Below, piece after piece: positions 16,604 through 25,699 of a DNA stretch of 64,000 nt. Below the pieces are notes generated by a model, which was not told the origin of the DNA, did not search any database, and saw only the letters and a program-made list of their open reading frames with translations. How positions within the stretch are numbered: position 1 is the first letter of the stretch; each line of letters starts with the position of its first letter. Both the position numbers and the translations under genes were made by a program. This stretch comes from an uncultured Verrucomicrobiota bacterium (GTDB lineage Bacteria; Verrucomicrobiota; Verrucomicrobiia; Limisphaerales; UBA9464): positions 1-64,000 of the forward strand of contig CAIWVP010000118.1 of the NCBI GenBank assembly GCA_903916195.1. Direction: 5' to 3'.

Positions 16604-17473
16604 TCAACCTTCGCCCAAGATCTCTTCGACGCTCACATCCACGTCCATCGTCCGCTGGGTGACGCCTTTGTAGTGCCCTCGCGTCGGAGGCACATCGGCG
16701 TAGTCGCGGCCCACGGCGATCTTCACGTAGCGTTCGTCCGGTTGCCGGGCATGGGTCGGGTCGAGAGCGCGCCAGCCGATGTCGGGAAGGAACACCTCCG
16801 CCCAAGCGTGGCTCGCCTGCGCGCCCGGCGTGCAGAGATACCCGCTCACGTAGAGCGCCGGGATCTGCAACGACCGGCACATGCCGATGAGCACGTGGGC
16901 GAAGTCCTGGCAGACGCCGACGCGCGCGGCCAAGGCATCACGCATGTGCGTCGTGGCATGCGTGGACCGCGGTGTGTAGGTGAGATGGGAATGGACGAAC
17001 CGGTTCAACGCCTGCGCCGCCTGCCATAGATCGGTCTGGCCAGCCGTGGCGTCCACGGCGAGCCGCCAGACCGCGGGGTCCGATCCGATCTGGTCGCTCG
17101 ACTGGAGATAGTCGAAGCACCGTTCCATCCTTGCCAGCTCGGGCAGCCGGGTGAGCGGCATGGGCGTGGCGTCCGGGTCGAGCCAGTTGGCCCGGTTGGT
17201 CGTCACCCGCGTCCGCGATTCGACGACCAGCGCGGTGTGCGGCGCGGCGAGATCGAAGTGGTGGACCCAGTTGCGGTAGAAATCGAGATAACGCCGGACC
17301 GCCACCTGCGGCTCGATGCACAACTGGAAATCCTCGCAGGTCTGGTGCTCGTTCGAGACCGGCTGGAGGCGCAGCTCGTTGAAGCTCTCCTTCACCGGAG
17401 CAGAATATCGGTAGCGGGTGCGATGGCGGATGAGCAGCTTCACGGCGCTCCCCGAGCCTGCGGGAGCGGACAC
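16604..17473 (-). CDS. Transglutaminase-like cysteine protease family protein
   Basis: A 289-residue cytoplasmic-looking protein with a bacterial transglutaminase N-terminal domain (about 10-95, IRHRTRYRYSAPVKES) and a transglutaminase-like core. The catalytic triad is visible: Cys in RVGVCQDFAHV (about residue 186), His in ASHAWAEVFLP (about 219) and Asp in ALDPTHARQP (about 239). Proteins of this architecture are thought to act as proteases or amidases rather than cross-linkers, and in some bacteria sit beside an alpha-E protein and a circularly permuted ATP-grasp protein; neither is present here. No signal peptide is seen. The next gene downstream on this strand, the SGNH hydrolase, begins 65 bp after the stop. 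Confidence 0.9.
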   Translation of the reverse strand: MSAPAGSGSAVKLLIRHRTRYRYSAPVKESFNELRLQPVSNEHQTCEDFQLCIEPQVAVRRYLDFYRNWVHHFDLAAPHTALVVESRTRVTTNRANWLDPDATPMPLTRLPELARMERCFDYLQSSDQIGSDPAVWRLAVDATAGQTDLWQAAQALNRFVHSHLTYTPRSTHATTHMRDALAARVGVCQDFAHVLIGMCRSLQIPALYVSGYLCTPGAQASHAWAEVFLPDIGWRALDPTHARQPDERYVKIAVGRDYADVPPTRGHYKGVTQRTMDVDVSVEEILGEG

Positions 17474-17510
17474 GGCCGGTGCAAGCGATGGAGTCGCCGG
17501 ATGCGGGCGA

Positions 17511-17807
17511 TCAATCGCCCAAGAGCGCCTTCAACGCCGCACGGGCGGAGTCCTCGCGCGGATCTTTGGCGCCGATGCCCGCCCAGGTCCGTGTGGCGAA
17601 CTCGAACCACTCACAGAAGTTCCCGCGATCCTTGTCCTCGACCGGTTCGGCCCGGCGTTCGCGGCATCCGTGGGCCGCATGGCGGTCGTGGTGCCGGCAG
17701 TTGAGGCAGGCGCGCAGGTCGGCACGGCAGTTCTCGCAGCTCTCGCCCCGGCCGGGCTGCGCGCTGAGGGGCCAAGCGGTGCCGCATCGATGACAATGAC
17801 GGGTCAT
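17511..17807 (-). CDS. Small cysteine-rich (zinc-ribbon-like) hypothetical protein
   Basis: A 98-residue protein whose N-terminal half carries paired cysteines and histidines: CHRCG at 5-9, then CENCRADLRACLNCRHHDRHAAHGC broken here into CENCRADL, ACLNC and HHDRHAAHGC. This spacing suggests one or two structural zinc sites. The C-terminal half (FCEWFEFATRTW, then ARAALKALLGD) is more acidic and resembles a short conserved protein family of unknown function that I have seen in Verrucomicrobia and Planctomycetes; that recollection is not verified here. It lies 37 bp upstream of the transglutaminase gene on the same strand and may be co-transcribed with it. Confidence 0.7.
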   Translation of the reverse strand: MTRHCHRCGTAWPLSAQPGRGESCENCRADLRACLNCRHHDRHAAHGCRERRAEPVEDKDRGNFCEWFEFATRTWAGIGAKDPREDSARAALKALLGD

Positions 17808-17884
17808 GGACCGAGCCTAAGAAACCGGACCGGCGCCTGAGAACCCAAAACGGCGGCCGATGGCGCATGCTGCCGGAGGATCCG

Positions 17885-17923
17885 CCGGAAAAACGCAAAG
17901 GGGCCGGCCTTGCGGCCGGCCCC
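17885..17923 (-). terminator. Rho-independent terminator after the pgl-containing operon
   Basis: A perfect 10-bp GC stem (GGGGCCGGCC, 17900-17909, with 17914-17923) and a 4-nt loop. On the minus strand the stem is followed by TTTGCGTTTTTCC, a U-rich tail, so it should end transcripts arriving from 18151 and beyond. Confidence 0.8.
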
Positions 17924-18150
17924 TGGTGATGAGGTCTTATACGCGCTCACCCGCGCGCTCAGATCGGCGGCGGAGCCAACTATCGCGATGCCCGCACCCC
18001 GCCGCCAGCCAGTCCCCTCAGCCAACCCTTGGCGGACACCGTTCCAACCAACGCCCTGTGGGACCCGACAACCCGCGGGTCGTTCAAAGAATTCTCACCG
18101 CCCGGAAGAAAGATCGGCGGAGGCCTCCCGGACCGCACCTTCGCGATCGT
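17924..18150. other. Non-coding spacer
   Basis: Together with the terminator and 17808-17884 this makes a 343-bp stretch without a gene between the small Cys-rich gene and pgl. I see no supportable reading frame, RNA gene or further repeat. Part of it should serve as the 3' untranslated region of the pgl transcript, and the part next to 17807 as the promoter of the Cys-rich gene. Confidence 0.5.
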
Positions 18151-18873
18151 TCACAGCAACCGGAGGTCGGCGCAGAAGAGAGTCACGGGCCGCTCCGCCA
18201 AGACCCGGCCCAACGGCGTGGACGCTCCCGGTGCCAGCGAGCGGTGCAGGGCCTCTTCCTTGGCTTGGCCGGTCACCAGCACCCAGACGGCCTTGGCGGC
18301 CCGGATGGCCGGGAACGTCAGGGTGATGCGCTGGGGCGGCGGCTTCGGGCCGATGACAGGGATGCAGGTGGCGGTGCCGGCGGTGACCGAAGCCGGGGCG
18401 CCCGGGAACAGCGACGCCACATGGGCATCCTCACCCATGCCGAGGATCACCAGGTCCAACCGGGGCTGCCCGTCCGGGGCGCTCGGGCAGACCGACCGGA
18501 GTTCGGCCTCGGCGATCTCGGCGGCCTTCGCCGGGTCGAGTTCGCCGCGCATGCGATGGATGCGGGACCCGGCGATCCCGAGCGGCCGCAGCAACGCGTC
18601 GGACGCCAGGAGAAAATTGCTGTCCGCATGGTCCGGCGGCACGCAGCGCTCGTCGCCCCAGAAGAACTCGACATGACCGAGCGGCAGCCGCGCTTCCCGC
18701 GCGGTCTTCGCCGCGCATTCCATGAACGTCTTGGCGATCCGGCCGCCCGGCAACGCCACCCGGTACAGTTCGCCGGCGCGCGCCGCCGCGGCGACGCCAT
18801 CCAACCATCGCGATGCGACTCCTTCGCAGAGAGCGGTTGCATCAGGGAACAGGACAAGTTCAGGCGGCGTCAT
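18151..18873 (-). CDS. pgl: 6-phosphogluconolactonase
   Basis: A 240-residue protein of the DevB/SOL family that hydrolyses 6-phosphoglucono-lactone in the oxidative pentose phosphate pathway. Diagnostic stretches are VALPGGRIAKTF (in place of the usual SGGxTP loop), VEFFWGDERCVPPDHADSNF, LDLVILGMGEDAHVASLFPG and ITLTFPAIRAAKAVWVLVTG. ATG at 18873 gives MTPPELVLFPD, the normal family start; an upstream ATG at 18924 would add 17 residues without similarity. It is the last gene of a minus-strand run beginning with the Gld-type transporter and is followed by a strong terminator. Confidence 0.9.
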   Translation of the reverse strand: MTPPELVLFPDATALCEGVASRWLDGVAAAARAGELYRVALPGGRIAKTFMECAAKTAREARLPLGHVEFFWGDERCVPPDHADSNFLLASDALLRPLGIAGSRIHRMRGELDPAKAAEIAEAELRSVCPSAPDGQPRLDLVILGMGEDAHVASLFPGAPASVTAGTATCIPVIGPKPPPQRITLTFPAIRAAKAVWVLVTGQAKEEALHRSLAPGASTPLGRVLAERPVTLFCADLRLL

Positions 18874-18981
18874 CTCAGGCACGCAAGGATCTGGGAAGCC
18901 GCGGTCGGAGGCAAGCCGATGCATCGGGACCTCCAGGGCTTCTTGCGAAGGCCCCCGACGACGACCCGCCCCGCCCGTCGG

Positions 18982-21900
18982 TCACGGCGCCGTGGGGCGT
19001 TTCCCTTCAGGCGGCCTTTCCGCCGGAGGCCTGACCGGATCCGGGGTGAACAAGCCCTTGATCGTCTGTATCGGGCGCAAGGGGATCAACAAGAAATCCG
19101 GCACGTACCGAAGCTCGGTCACCGGTCTGCCCAAGGTCCCGCGGACGTCGTATTCCATGAGCTTGGTGAAGGGCGAGATCGCCAAGTTGAACACCGCCCC
19201 GAGCAAGGGCAGGTCGCGCAACGGTTCGGCATGCAGCACCGCGGCGAGCCGCGTCTCGAAGTCGACCGTGCCGCCCATGCCCAAGCGCATCGACGGCGAA
19301 CGGAACTCCAGGTCGCTCGTCCGCACGAGGCGGTCCGCGATGGTGAACGTTCCGGAACCGGAGCTGAACCGCGTCTGCCCGAGGCCCGGCGACAACGTGT
19401 CGAGCGCGCCGGAGACGCCGCCGAACAACGGCAGGTCCCACAGGAACCCGTCGCGCATCCGGGCCGCGGCGGTCCCGGTCCACGCGCCGTTCGTCCGCGT
19501 GTGGGCCTCGGTCACGGTGATCCGGCCCGTCACCAGACCTTCGATCCGGTTGGTCCTCGACACGATGTCCGACAGAAGGCTCCGGAGCTGGACATCCGAG
19601 AACGCCGCGTCGAAGCGCAGGACGGCGTCCCCGACCGGCGCGCAGTCCGCTAAAAGATTCCCGGTCAACCGGCCGCCATGGAACCCGGAATCCAAGTTCG
19701 TGAGGATGACCGACTGCCCCTTCCACCAGACCGTCGCCGAGAGGTTCGTGGCCACGAGACGCCACCAGCGGACGCTCTCCGCGAGCGTCTCGAAGCGGAC
19801 GTCCGCCTCCTGCGGGTTGTCGCGGACCGGGATGGTCCCGTTCAGCACCACGTGCGGCGGCACCGCGAAGATGTACGGCTCCAGCGCACGGGCCGTCTTC
19901 GGGCCGATCGCGCGCGTCACGCGGCGCGGATCGAGCGTGGTGACCGTGTTGGTGAAGCGCAGCAGGCCCGCCGCGAGGTCGAGCGTCATCTCGCCGACAT
20001 CGCCGCGACCGGCGCCTTGGCGCAGCTCGGCGCCCGAGACCCGGAGCCATCCGTTGGTGAAGACCACCTCGCGGGCCCGCAGCTCGTCGACCGCTTCTCC
20101 GCGGACGACGAAGTTGGTCAACGCCACCGAGGCGCGGACGACCGTCCGCTCCGGTTCCCGCCAACGCCCGGTGACTTCTCCGTCGATGAAAGGCGGCAAC
20201 GTCAGCTGCAGGTTCGTCATCGCGCGGGCGGCGTTCGTCCCGAGCAGCGGCAACGCCGCGCGCGGATCGATGCTGCTGCGGATGCGGAACCGGTAGTCCT
20301 TGGTCGCCGACCGCTCGGTGAGATCGAAATCGAGCCGTCCCTCCGGCCTCGCCGCGGTGGCGCCGACGACGTGCCAGACGCCGTTCGTGTGCGCGAACGG
20401 CGCGACGGCCATCGTCCCGGTCACGCCCCGATAGCTGAAGTTCGTGGCGCGCGCGATGCCGGCGATGCGGAGCGTCGGCAACACGTCGCCTTTCCAGTCG
20501 GGCATCTGCCCGGTCCACACCGGCAATGCCACGCTCGCCTCGGCCTCGAGCTCGACCGGCCGCTCCGGCTGCCAACCGTAGTTCGCCAGCCACTTGTCCG
20601 TCGCGGGACCGAGCAGCGGTCCGATGCGGTGCAGGTCGAAGTCCGACCGCACCTTGGCGCGCGCGACGAGGTCGGCCGCGCCGACAGAGGCATCGACGGC
20701 CAACCGCCCGCCGTAGAGCCGCGCGCGCAGGCCGGATATACTCAGGCCCTCTTCGCTCCAGGTGATCGCGGCTCCGGCTTCGGCCAACTCCAGCTTCGGC
20801 GACACGACGTTGGTCACGGCGAGCCCGAGCCCGACGGACCAGTCTTTCAGCAAGGCCAGCTGCGCCGGCAGCACGACCGCGACCGGACGCCCGAGCCGCC
20901 GGGCCGTCCCGGACACCGTCGCCGCCGACGCCCGGGCCCATCGCGACGCGGCCTGGTCGGCGCGCAAGCTCCAGGAGAACGCGGACGGGACCCAGTGGGT
21001 GGCCGGCCCGGCGAACGCATGGTCCGCGGTCACGTCCGCCACAAGCTCGCCGACGGTGCCCCACTCGCTGTCGACGCGACGGACGACCATCGTCAGGTCG
21101 CTGTGGAAGGTCCCCGGCGCGGCGGCACCCACCGCCAACGTCTTGCCATCCAGGCGCGCGGATTCCGCGCGACCCCAGCGGGTGACCGGGCCGGCCAAGG
21201 CGAGGCCCCACGCCACGCGGGACGGCAATGCGTTGGTCGCCGATCCATCGAGGTCGACGTCCAGCCGGAGCGCACCGACCTCGGCCCAAGGCGTCTGCGC
21301 ACCGGTCGCGTCCAAGCGCAGCGTGACCCGCATCGGTCCGTTCGTGCCGGGCGGCGGGTTCAGTTCCGCCGAGAGTTCCACGCCCTCGAACTTCCCGAAC
21401 TCCGACTTGGCGCCGGCGGCGGTGAACAGGAGCCCAGCCGTCGACCGCGCCGGGTCGCGCAGATCCGCATAGAAGGCCAGGTCGAGCGCCGGCGGCCGCG
21501 TGAAGGTCGTCCTCTCCAGCGTGCGGCCGATGCGCAGCAGGTTCTGTTTCCACAGGTCCGACTGGGTCTTGGGGTCGGATCTTCGCCGCAGCAGCGAGGC
21601 GTTGGTCACCGAGCCCGCGGCGCGGAAGGTGCCGCCGTGGCAGTCCCCTTCGAACTTCTCCAGCTCCCACAGCTCCTGCGACACGAAGCGGATCCGCGCC
21701 TCGACGGCGTCAGCGGTGAAAACGAACGGCGCAGCCCCGGCACCGACGACCGGGATGGCGAGCCTGCCACCGCGGAGGGTCACCGCGGTGATCGCGGGCA
21801 CTTGGAACCCCAGCAGATCCGACCATCGCAGCTGGAGCTGGAGCTGGTCGGCGAAGACCTGTTCGCCGGCGGATCCGCGCGCGCGGCCGAGGTTCACGTG

Positions 21901-22248
21901 CTCGACGACGATGCCGCGCCCGAGACGCAGGCGCATGCGGCTGAACTCCAGCTCGGCGCCCCGCTCGCGCAACTGTTCGAGCAACGGACCCTTCACCAGG
22001 TCGGGCAGACCGATCTGGTTCACATACAGGAACGCGCAGAGGAACGCGCCGATCGCCAACGCCGTCCCGCGTCCGCACCAACGGAAGGTGCGCCGGTAGA
22101 ACCCGCGCCGGAGAAGGAAGAACCGGCGCGGATGCGGGACGTGGCTGGTGGCGGGCGCGGACAAGCGGTCAGGTCGTGCCGGGGTGCGTCGAGAGCGGAG
22201 CGATCCCGGACCCGCGACGGCGGACGGGGCGTCCGATGCCGGGATCAC
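18982..22248 (-). CDS. AsmA-like (YhdP/TamB superfamily) C-terminal domain protein
   Basis: A 1088-residue protein with a basic N-terminus, one membrane segment (about residues 60-78, LAIGAFLCAFLYVNQIG) and a very long beta-strand-rich periplasmic part. The AsmA-like C-terminal region is recognisable near the end by the run through SGSGTFTIADRLVRTSDLEF, RLGMGGTVDFETRLAAVLHA and YDVRGTLGRPVTELRYVPD. AsmA-clan proteins are proposed bridges that carry phospholipid between inner and outer membranes. A second lipid-transfer system (the Mla-like operon) lies 16 kb away. The first 40 residues are unusually Arg/Pro-rich, so a start nearer the membrane segment is possible. It follows the DUF4340 gene by 59 bp. 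Confidence 0.8.
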   Translation of the reverse strand: MIPASDAPSAVAGPGSLRSRRTPARPDRLSAPATSHVPHPRRFFLLRRGFYRRTFRWCGRGTALAIGAFLCAFLYVNQIGLPDLVKGPLLEQLRERGAELEFSRMRLRLGRGIVVEHVNLGRARGSAGEQVFADQLQLQLRWSDLLGFQVPAITAVTLRGGRLAIPVVGAGAAPFVFTADAVEARIRFVSQELWELEKFEGDCHGGTFRAAGSVTNASLLRRRSDPKTQSDLWKQNLLRIGRTLERTTFTRPPALDLAFYADLRDPARSTAGLLFTAAGAKSEFGKFEGVELSAELNPPPGTNGPMRVTLRLDATGAQTPWAEVGALRLDVDLDGSATNALPSRVAWGLALAGPVTRWGRAESARLDGKTLAVGAAAPGTFHSDLTMVVRRVDSEWGTVGELVADVTADHAFAGPATHWVPSAFSWSLRADQAASRWARASAATVSGTARRLGRPVAVVLPAQLALLKDWSVGLGLAVTNVVSPKLELAEAGAAITWSEEGLSISGLRARLYGGRLAVDASVGAADLVARAKVRSDFDLHRIGPLLGPATDKWLANYGWQPERPVELEAEASVALPVWTGQMPDWKGDVLPTLRIAGIARATNFSYRGVTGTMAVAPFAHTNGVWHVVGATAARPEGRLDFDLTERSATKDYRFRIRSSIDPRAALPLLGTNAARAMTNLQLTLPPFIDGEVTGRWREPERTVVRASVALTNFVVRGEAVDELRAREVVFTNGWLRVSGAELRQGAGRGDVGEMTLDLAAGLLRFTNTVTTLDPRRVTRAIGPKTARALEPYIFAVPPHVVLNGTIPVRDNPQEADVRFETLAESVRWWRLVATNLSATVWWKGQSVILTNLDSGFHGGRLTGNLLADCAPVGDAVLRFDAAFSDVQLRSLLSDIVSRTNRIEGLVTGRITVTEAHTRTNGAWTGTAAARMRDGFLWDLPLFGGVSGALDTLSPGLGQTRFSSGSGTFTIADRLVRTSDLEFRSPSMRLGMGGTVDFETRLAAVLHAEPLRDLPLLGAVFNLAISPFTKLMEYDVRGTLGRPVTELRYVPDFLLIPLRPIQTIKGLFTPDPVRPPAERPPEGKRPTAP

Positions 22249-22307
22249 GCGTCACGATCCACGATCCAGGTCTCCTCGTCATCATGGCTTCGATGTCTTG
22301 GTCGTCC

Positions 22308-24086
22308 TCACCACGCGCTGAGGTCCCGCCGGATGTCGCGGAAAAGCGGTCCCGGCACCTCGACGCGCAGCGGGGCGGTCTCCCCGTCGATATCCGCGAG
22401 AGCGATGGCGGCCGCGCCGAGATCGGACACGAAACGGAGCCGGAGCGTCTTCACGGCTCCTCCCGGGGCGAGCGTCAACATGACCTCGTGCGCGAGCTCC
22501 GCGAAACTGGGCAATCGGGTGAACATCTGCTCGTCGCGGACCGCGAAACGGGTGGTCTGCATCTGGCCGAGACGGTGCAACGTCTCCTCGACGGCGGGAC
22601 TGAACGGGTTGCCCGCGGACCCGGCCGTCACCGCCCATTGCCCGTCGGCACCGCGTTCCAGCGTCCGCGAGTTGCCCTTCTGCGAGACGACGACCTTCAC
22701 CACGTTGGACGAAGCGAAGCGCAGGTCGCGCAACTGCGCCGCCGTCTCCGGCAGTTGCAGCATGTCGGTCAGCCGCACCGTGTAGACGCCCGGCTCGTCG
22801 AGACGGCGGACGAAGATGTGCTCTTCTCCGGACCGGGCGCCGAACTGGAACTGGAACGGCGCGTTGGTGCCGCGCGAGAAACCGTAGCTCCGGAACGGTT
22901 TCTCCAGCCCGTAGCGCCCGTAATCGGCCACGACATCGTTGGGGAAATCCGTGATCACCGACGCCGCGAGCAGCGAGAAGAGGAAACCCATCAGTTCCGG
23001 ATCAGCCGGGGTCTTGATCGGGGCGACGATGTTCCAGTGGGTGCCGGTGCGCTCGAGCACGGCCTTCTCCGCGCTGGTGGTGAACTCGATCCGGGTGGAA
23101 TCGGCGAGCGGCGGGAGCAACCGCCGGTCGCGGAAATCCGCCAACGGCCCGCGCAGCACGAACGCCGCCGCGGCCGGGACGAGCACGACGTTCGTCCGGG
23201 ACATCCGGCGCACGTAGACGCCGCCGGGCATGTTCGTCGGGGACCTGCCGAATTGGAGGTGCGCGACCGTGTCCGACCCGCGTCCCGCCACCAGCTCGGC
23301 CTCCGGCGGCTGCAAGCCGTAGAGCTCCGGGTCGGCGGCCGGCGCGTCGTCCACGAACTGCGCGACCCGCACGGTCCGGAGCGTGTGGAGCAGTGCGTCC
23401 AATCGTTCACCATCGGCTCGGGCAGCGAGCGGCTTCACGAGACGCCAGGCGCCCGTCGCCGCATCCTTCACCGCCTCGAAGGCGGTCTTGCCGCGCAGCT
23501 CCAGACGGTCGGGAGCCGCGTCGCCCAGGTCGAACAGCCCGCGGTCGCGCCACGCGGCGGCCGTCTCCGGCAACGCGCCGAGGAACTTCGCGTCCGCGGT
23601 GAACACGCCGTCGTCGCCGACGCGCTGGAAATAGAACTGCCCGCCCAACGGCGCCAAGCCGCCAAGCTTGAGGATCACCGGGCCGGCGGAGGTCTCGAGC
23701 TTCAACGTGGTCGCCGAGGAATCGAGCCCGAAGGCCTTCGGCGCGTCGGGACCGTTCGCCGCCACCTGCGCCGCGGTCAGCCAACCGGACGGCTGGAGCT
23801 TGCCGACCGCGACCGTGAACGCGTCGACCGCGGTGCCCTGCGCCACGTAGGGCACCGGCAGCCGCATCGTCCAGCGGCTCCCCGCCCGCTCCACGCGCAC
23901 GACCACGTTGCTGCGGATCAGCTCGATCGCGGAGACCTGGTCGGGCAAGACCGGCGTGAACGACGTCGCCTGGCCGCCGTCGGCGGTGCGGACCGCGACG
24001 CCGCGACCGCGCGGACCGGACAGCAGGAGATAGCCGCCGAGACCGAGCGCGGCGAGCACGAGCACCAAGGTGACGCGCGGGTTCAT
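22308..24086 (-). CDS. DUF4340 domain-containing membrane-anchored protein
   Basis: A 592-residue protein beginning with a short hydrophobic anchor (MNPRVTLVLVLAALGLGGYL), followed by repeated DUF4340-type units such as DQVSAIELIRSN, GRSPTNMPGGVYVRR, VYTVRLTDMLQLPETAAQLRD (shown here as parts of longer units) and DLRFASSNVVKVVVSQ. DUF4340 proteins are normally found beside GldG-type and ABC-2 genes, as here, and are thought to be periplasmic partners of that transporter. The biochemical role is unknown. It lies 97 bp after the GldG-like gene on the same strand. Confidence 0.88.
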   Translation of the reverse strand: MNPRVTLVLVLAALGLGGYLLLSGPRGRGVAVRTADGGQATSFTPVLPDQVSAIELIRSNVVVRVERAGSRWTMRLPVPYVAQGTAVDAFTVAVGKLQPSGWLTAAQVAANGPDAPKAFGLDSSATTLKLETSAGPVILKLGGLAPLGGQFYFQRVGDDGVFTADAKFLGALPETAAAWRDRGLFDLGDAAPDRLELRGKTAFEAVKDAATGAWRLVKPLAARADGERLDALLHTLRTVRVAQFVDDAPAADPELYGLQPPEAELVAGRGSDTVAHLQFGRSPTNMPGGVYVRRMSRTNVVLVPAAAAFVLRGPLADFRDRRLLPPLADSTRIEFTTSAEKAVLERTGTHWNIVAPIKTPADPELMGFLFSLLAASVITDFPNDVVADYGRYGLEKPFRSYGFSRGTNAPFQFQFGARSGEEHIFVRRLDEPGVYTVRLTDMLQLPETAAQLRDLRFASSNVVKVVVSQKGNSRTLERGADGQWAVTAGSAGNPFSPAVEETLHRLGQMQTTRFAVRDEQMFTRLPSFAELAHEVMLTLAPGGAVKTLRLRFVSDLGAAAIALADIDGETAPLRVEVPGPLFRDIRRDLSAW

Positions 24087-24183
24087 GCTTTATGGGACGA
24101 CGGCGCGCCGGACCGGGCCGGCCTCCGATGGCAGGTTCTCAGCGCGTGCTTTGCTTCCGGGTCCATCGGTCTGGGGTCGAGGT

Positions 24184-25698
24184 TCACGAACGGCGGCGGG
24201 CCCACACGATGACGCCGAGCAGCAGCACCGACCCGGGCAGGCCGGCGAGCAGGATCCACCGCAGCCGGGACAGCGTGCTCTCCGACAGGTTGAGCCGCCA
24301 CTCGCGGAGCGGTTTCGGGCCGATCGCCAACGACTGGGGGCGATCCAGCAGCCAGGCCACGCACAGCGAGGCGAAGTCGCGGTTGCTGCCCTGGGCAAGT
24401 GTCTGGTTGCCGAAGAGGACCGAGTCGCCGACGACGATCAGGCGGGTCGCGCCGCGCCCGGCGGCGACGCCGGACACGCCGCCGCGCTCGGCAGCGACCA
24501 CGATCGGCACGGGGAAGTCCTTCCGGTCGCGTCCCAGCTCGAAGGCGGCGTTGCCGTTCCGGAAGCTCGAACGCGTGAGACCACGTTCGCTGGTGTACAC
24601 CAGCACGTCGGCCTTCGGGGCTTCCGCCGGCAACGATCCGGGCGGCATCGGGCTGACGACGCGCGGCATCGGGAAATACAGGAACCCTTCGTCGCGGCGG
24701 ATCGGCGTCATCAGCGGATGCGACCCGAAGCTCTGCGCGAGCGAGATCACGTCGAGCCCGGTGCGAACCAGGTCGCGGTCGCCCTCGCCGGCGAACATCG
24801 GAGGGCACGCGATGGACCAGCGGGCCAGCAGGTCTTCCAGCCCGGTCTTGGTCCCGACCGCATAGGGATTCAGCGTGACCAGGAGGCGGCCGCCACGCCG
24901 GAGGTACACCTCGATGCGCGACAGCTCCGCCGGCAGGAACGGCGCCATCGGGCCGGCGATGACCAGCAGACGCGTCTCGGCGGGCAGGTCGTTGGTCGCG
25001 AGGTTCAGCTTCTCGAGCCGCAGGTTCTTCTCGCCGGTGAGCAGCCGCCCGAACTCCGCGTGCCCCATCTGGGCGTCCTCGCTGTCGAGCGCGTGCTCGC
25101 CGTGCCCGGTGAGGTACGCGGCGCGGACCTCCGTGGCGTCCATCAAGGCCGCGACCGCCGAGGTGAAACGCTGCTCGCCGGTGAAAGCCGAACGGCGGAT
25201 CTCGGTGTCCTGGCCCTCCATCCGCGCGCGCACATCGCCGTCGTTGTAGATCGACAGCTCGCCGTCGGTGACGACCTGCGTGCGGCCGTTCGCCTCGAAG
25301 ACGACGAGCTCGCCGGCCTTCGCGCCGAGCTTGTATTCGAGCTTCTTCAGCGTGGCGAGGCCGGGGTTGGCCTCGGGATCGATGGTCTGGACGGAGATGC
25401 GCGGCGAGCGGGACCGGTATTCCCGCAGCAACGCGTCGACGTGCGGGAACAACCCCGGCCGGGCCCGGAACAGGACCGTGACCTTCACGTCGTTGGTGAG
25501 CGCGGACAGCATCTGGACCGTGAGCGGCGAGAGCGGCGGCCGGTCCCCTGCTGCGAGGTCCACGCGCCAGACCTTGCGGGTGGCGGCGAGGTGGTTGGCC
25601 ATGACCACGATGGCGAGCAGCGCAAGGGAAGCGATGGCGACGCTCGCCGCGGTGCGGGACCGGCGACCCGGGACGAAGCTGGGATGGTCGGCGTTCAT
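24184..25698 (-). CDS. GldG-family ABC transporter auxiliary protein
   Basis: A 504-residue protein with one N-terminal membrane segment (about 17-37), a large extracytoplasmic domain of the ABC_transp_aux/GldG type and a C-terminal membrane segment (about 480-500, LLAGLPGSVLLLGVIVW). Family signs are the opening repeat of short strands after the anchor (LAAGDRPPLSPLTVQMLSAL), the DALLREYRSRSPRISVQTIDPE segment in two parts, AAYLTGHGEHAL and LLVIAGPMAPFLPAEL. In Bacteroidetes GldG works with GldF and GldA in gliding; in Verrucomicrobia such sets are common in non-gliders, so the substrate is unknown. One base separates it from the permease gene. Confidence 0.9.
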   Translation of the reverse strand: MNADHPSFVPGRRSRTAASVAIASLALLAIVVMANHLAATRKVWRVDLAAGDRPPLSPLTVQMLSALTNDVKVTVLFRARPGLFPHVDALLREYRSRSPRISVQTIDPEANPGLATLKKLEYKLGAKAGELVVFEANGRTQVVTDGELSIYNDGDVRARMEGQDTEIRRSAFTGEQRFTSAVAALMDATEVRAAYLTGHGEHALDSEDAQMGHAEFGRLLTGEKNLRLEKLNLATNDLPAETRLLVIAGPMAPFLPAELSRIEVYLRRGGRLLVTLNPYAVGTKTGLEDLLARWSIACPPMFAGEGDRDLVRTGLDVISLAQSFGSHPLMTPIRRDEGFLYFPMPRVVSPMPPGSLPAEAPKADVLVYTSERGLTRSSFRNGNAAFELGRDRKDFPVPIVVAAERGGVSGVAAGRGATRLIVVGDSVLFGNQTLAQGSNRDFASLCVAWLLDRPQSLAIGPKPLREWRLNLSESTLSRLRWILLAGLPGSVLLLGVIVWARRRS

Positions 25699-25699
25699 C

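Noticed and set aside
17804-18025. 73-codon minus-strand frame over the terminator after pgl
   Set aside because: It covers the terminator hairpin, and its translation has no resemblance to known proteins.
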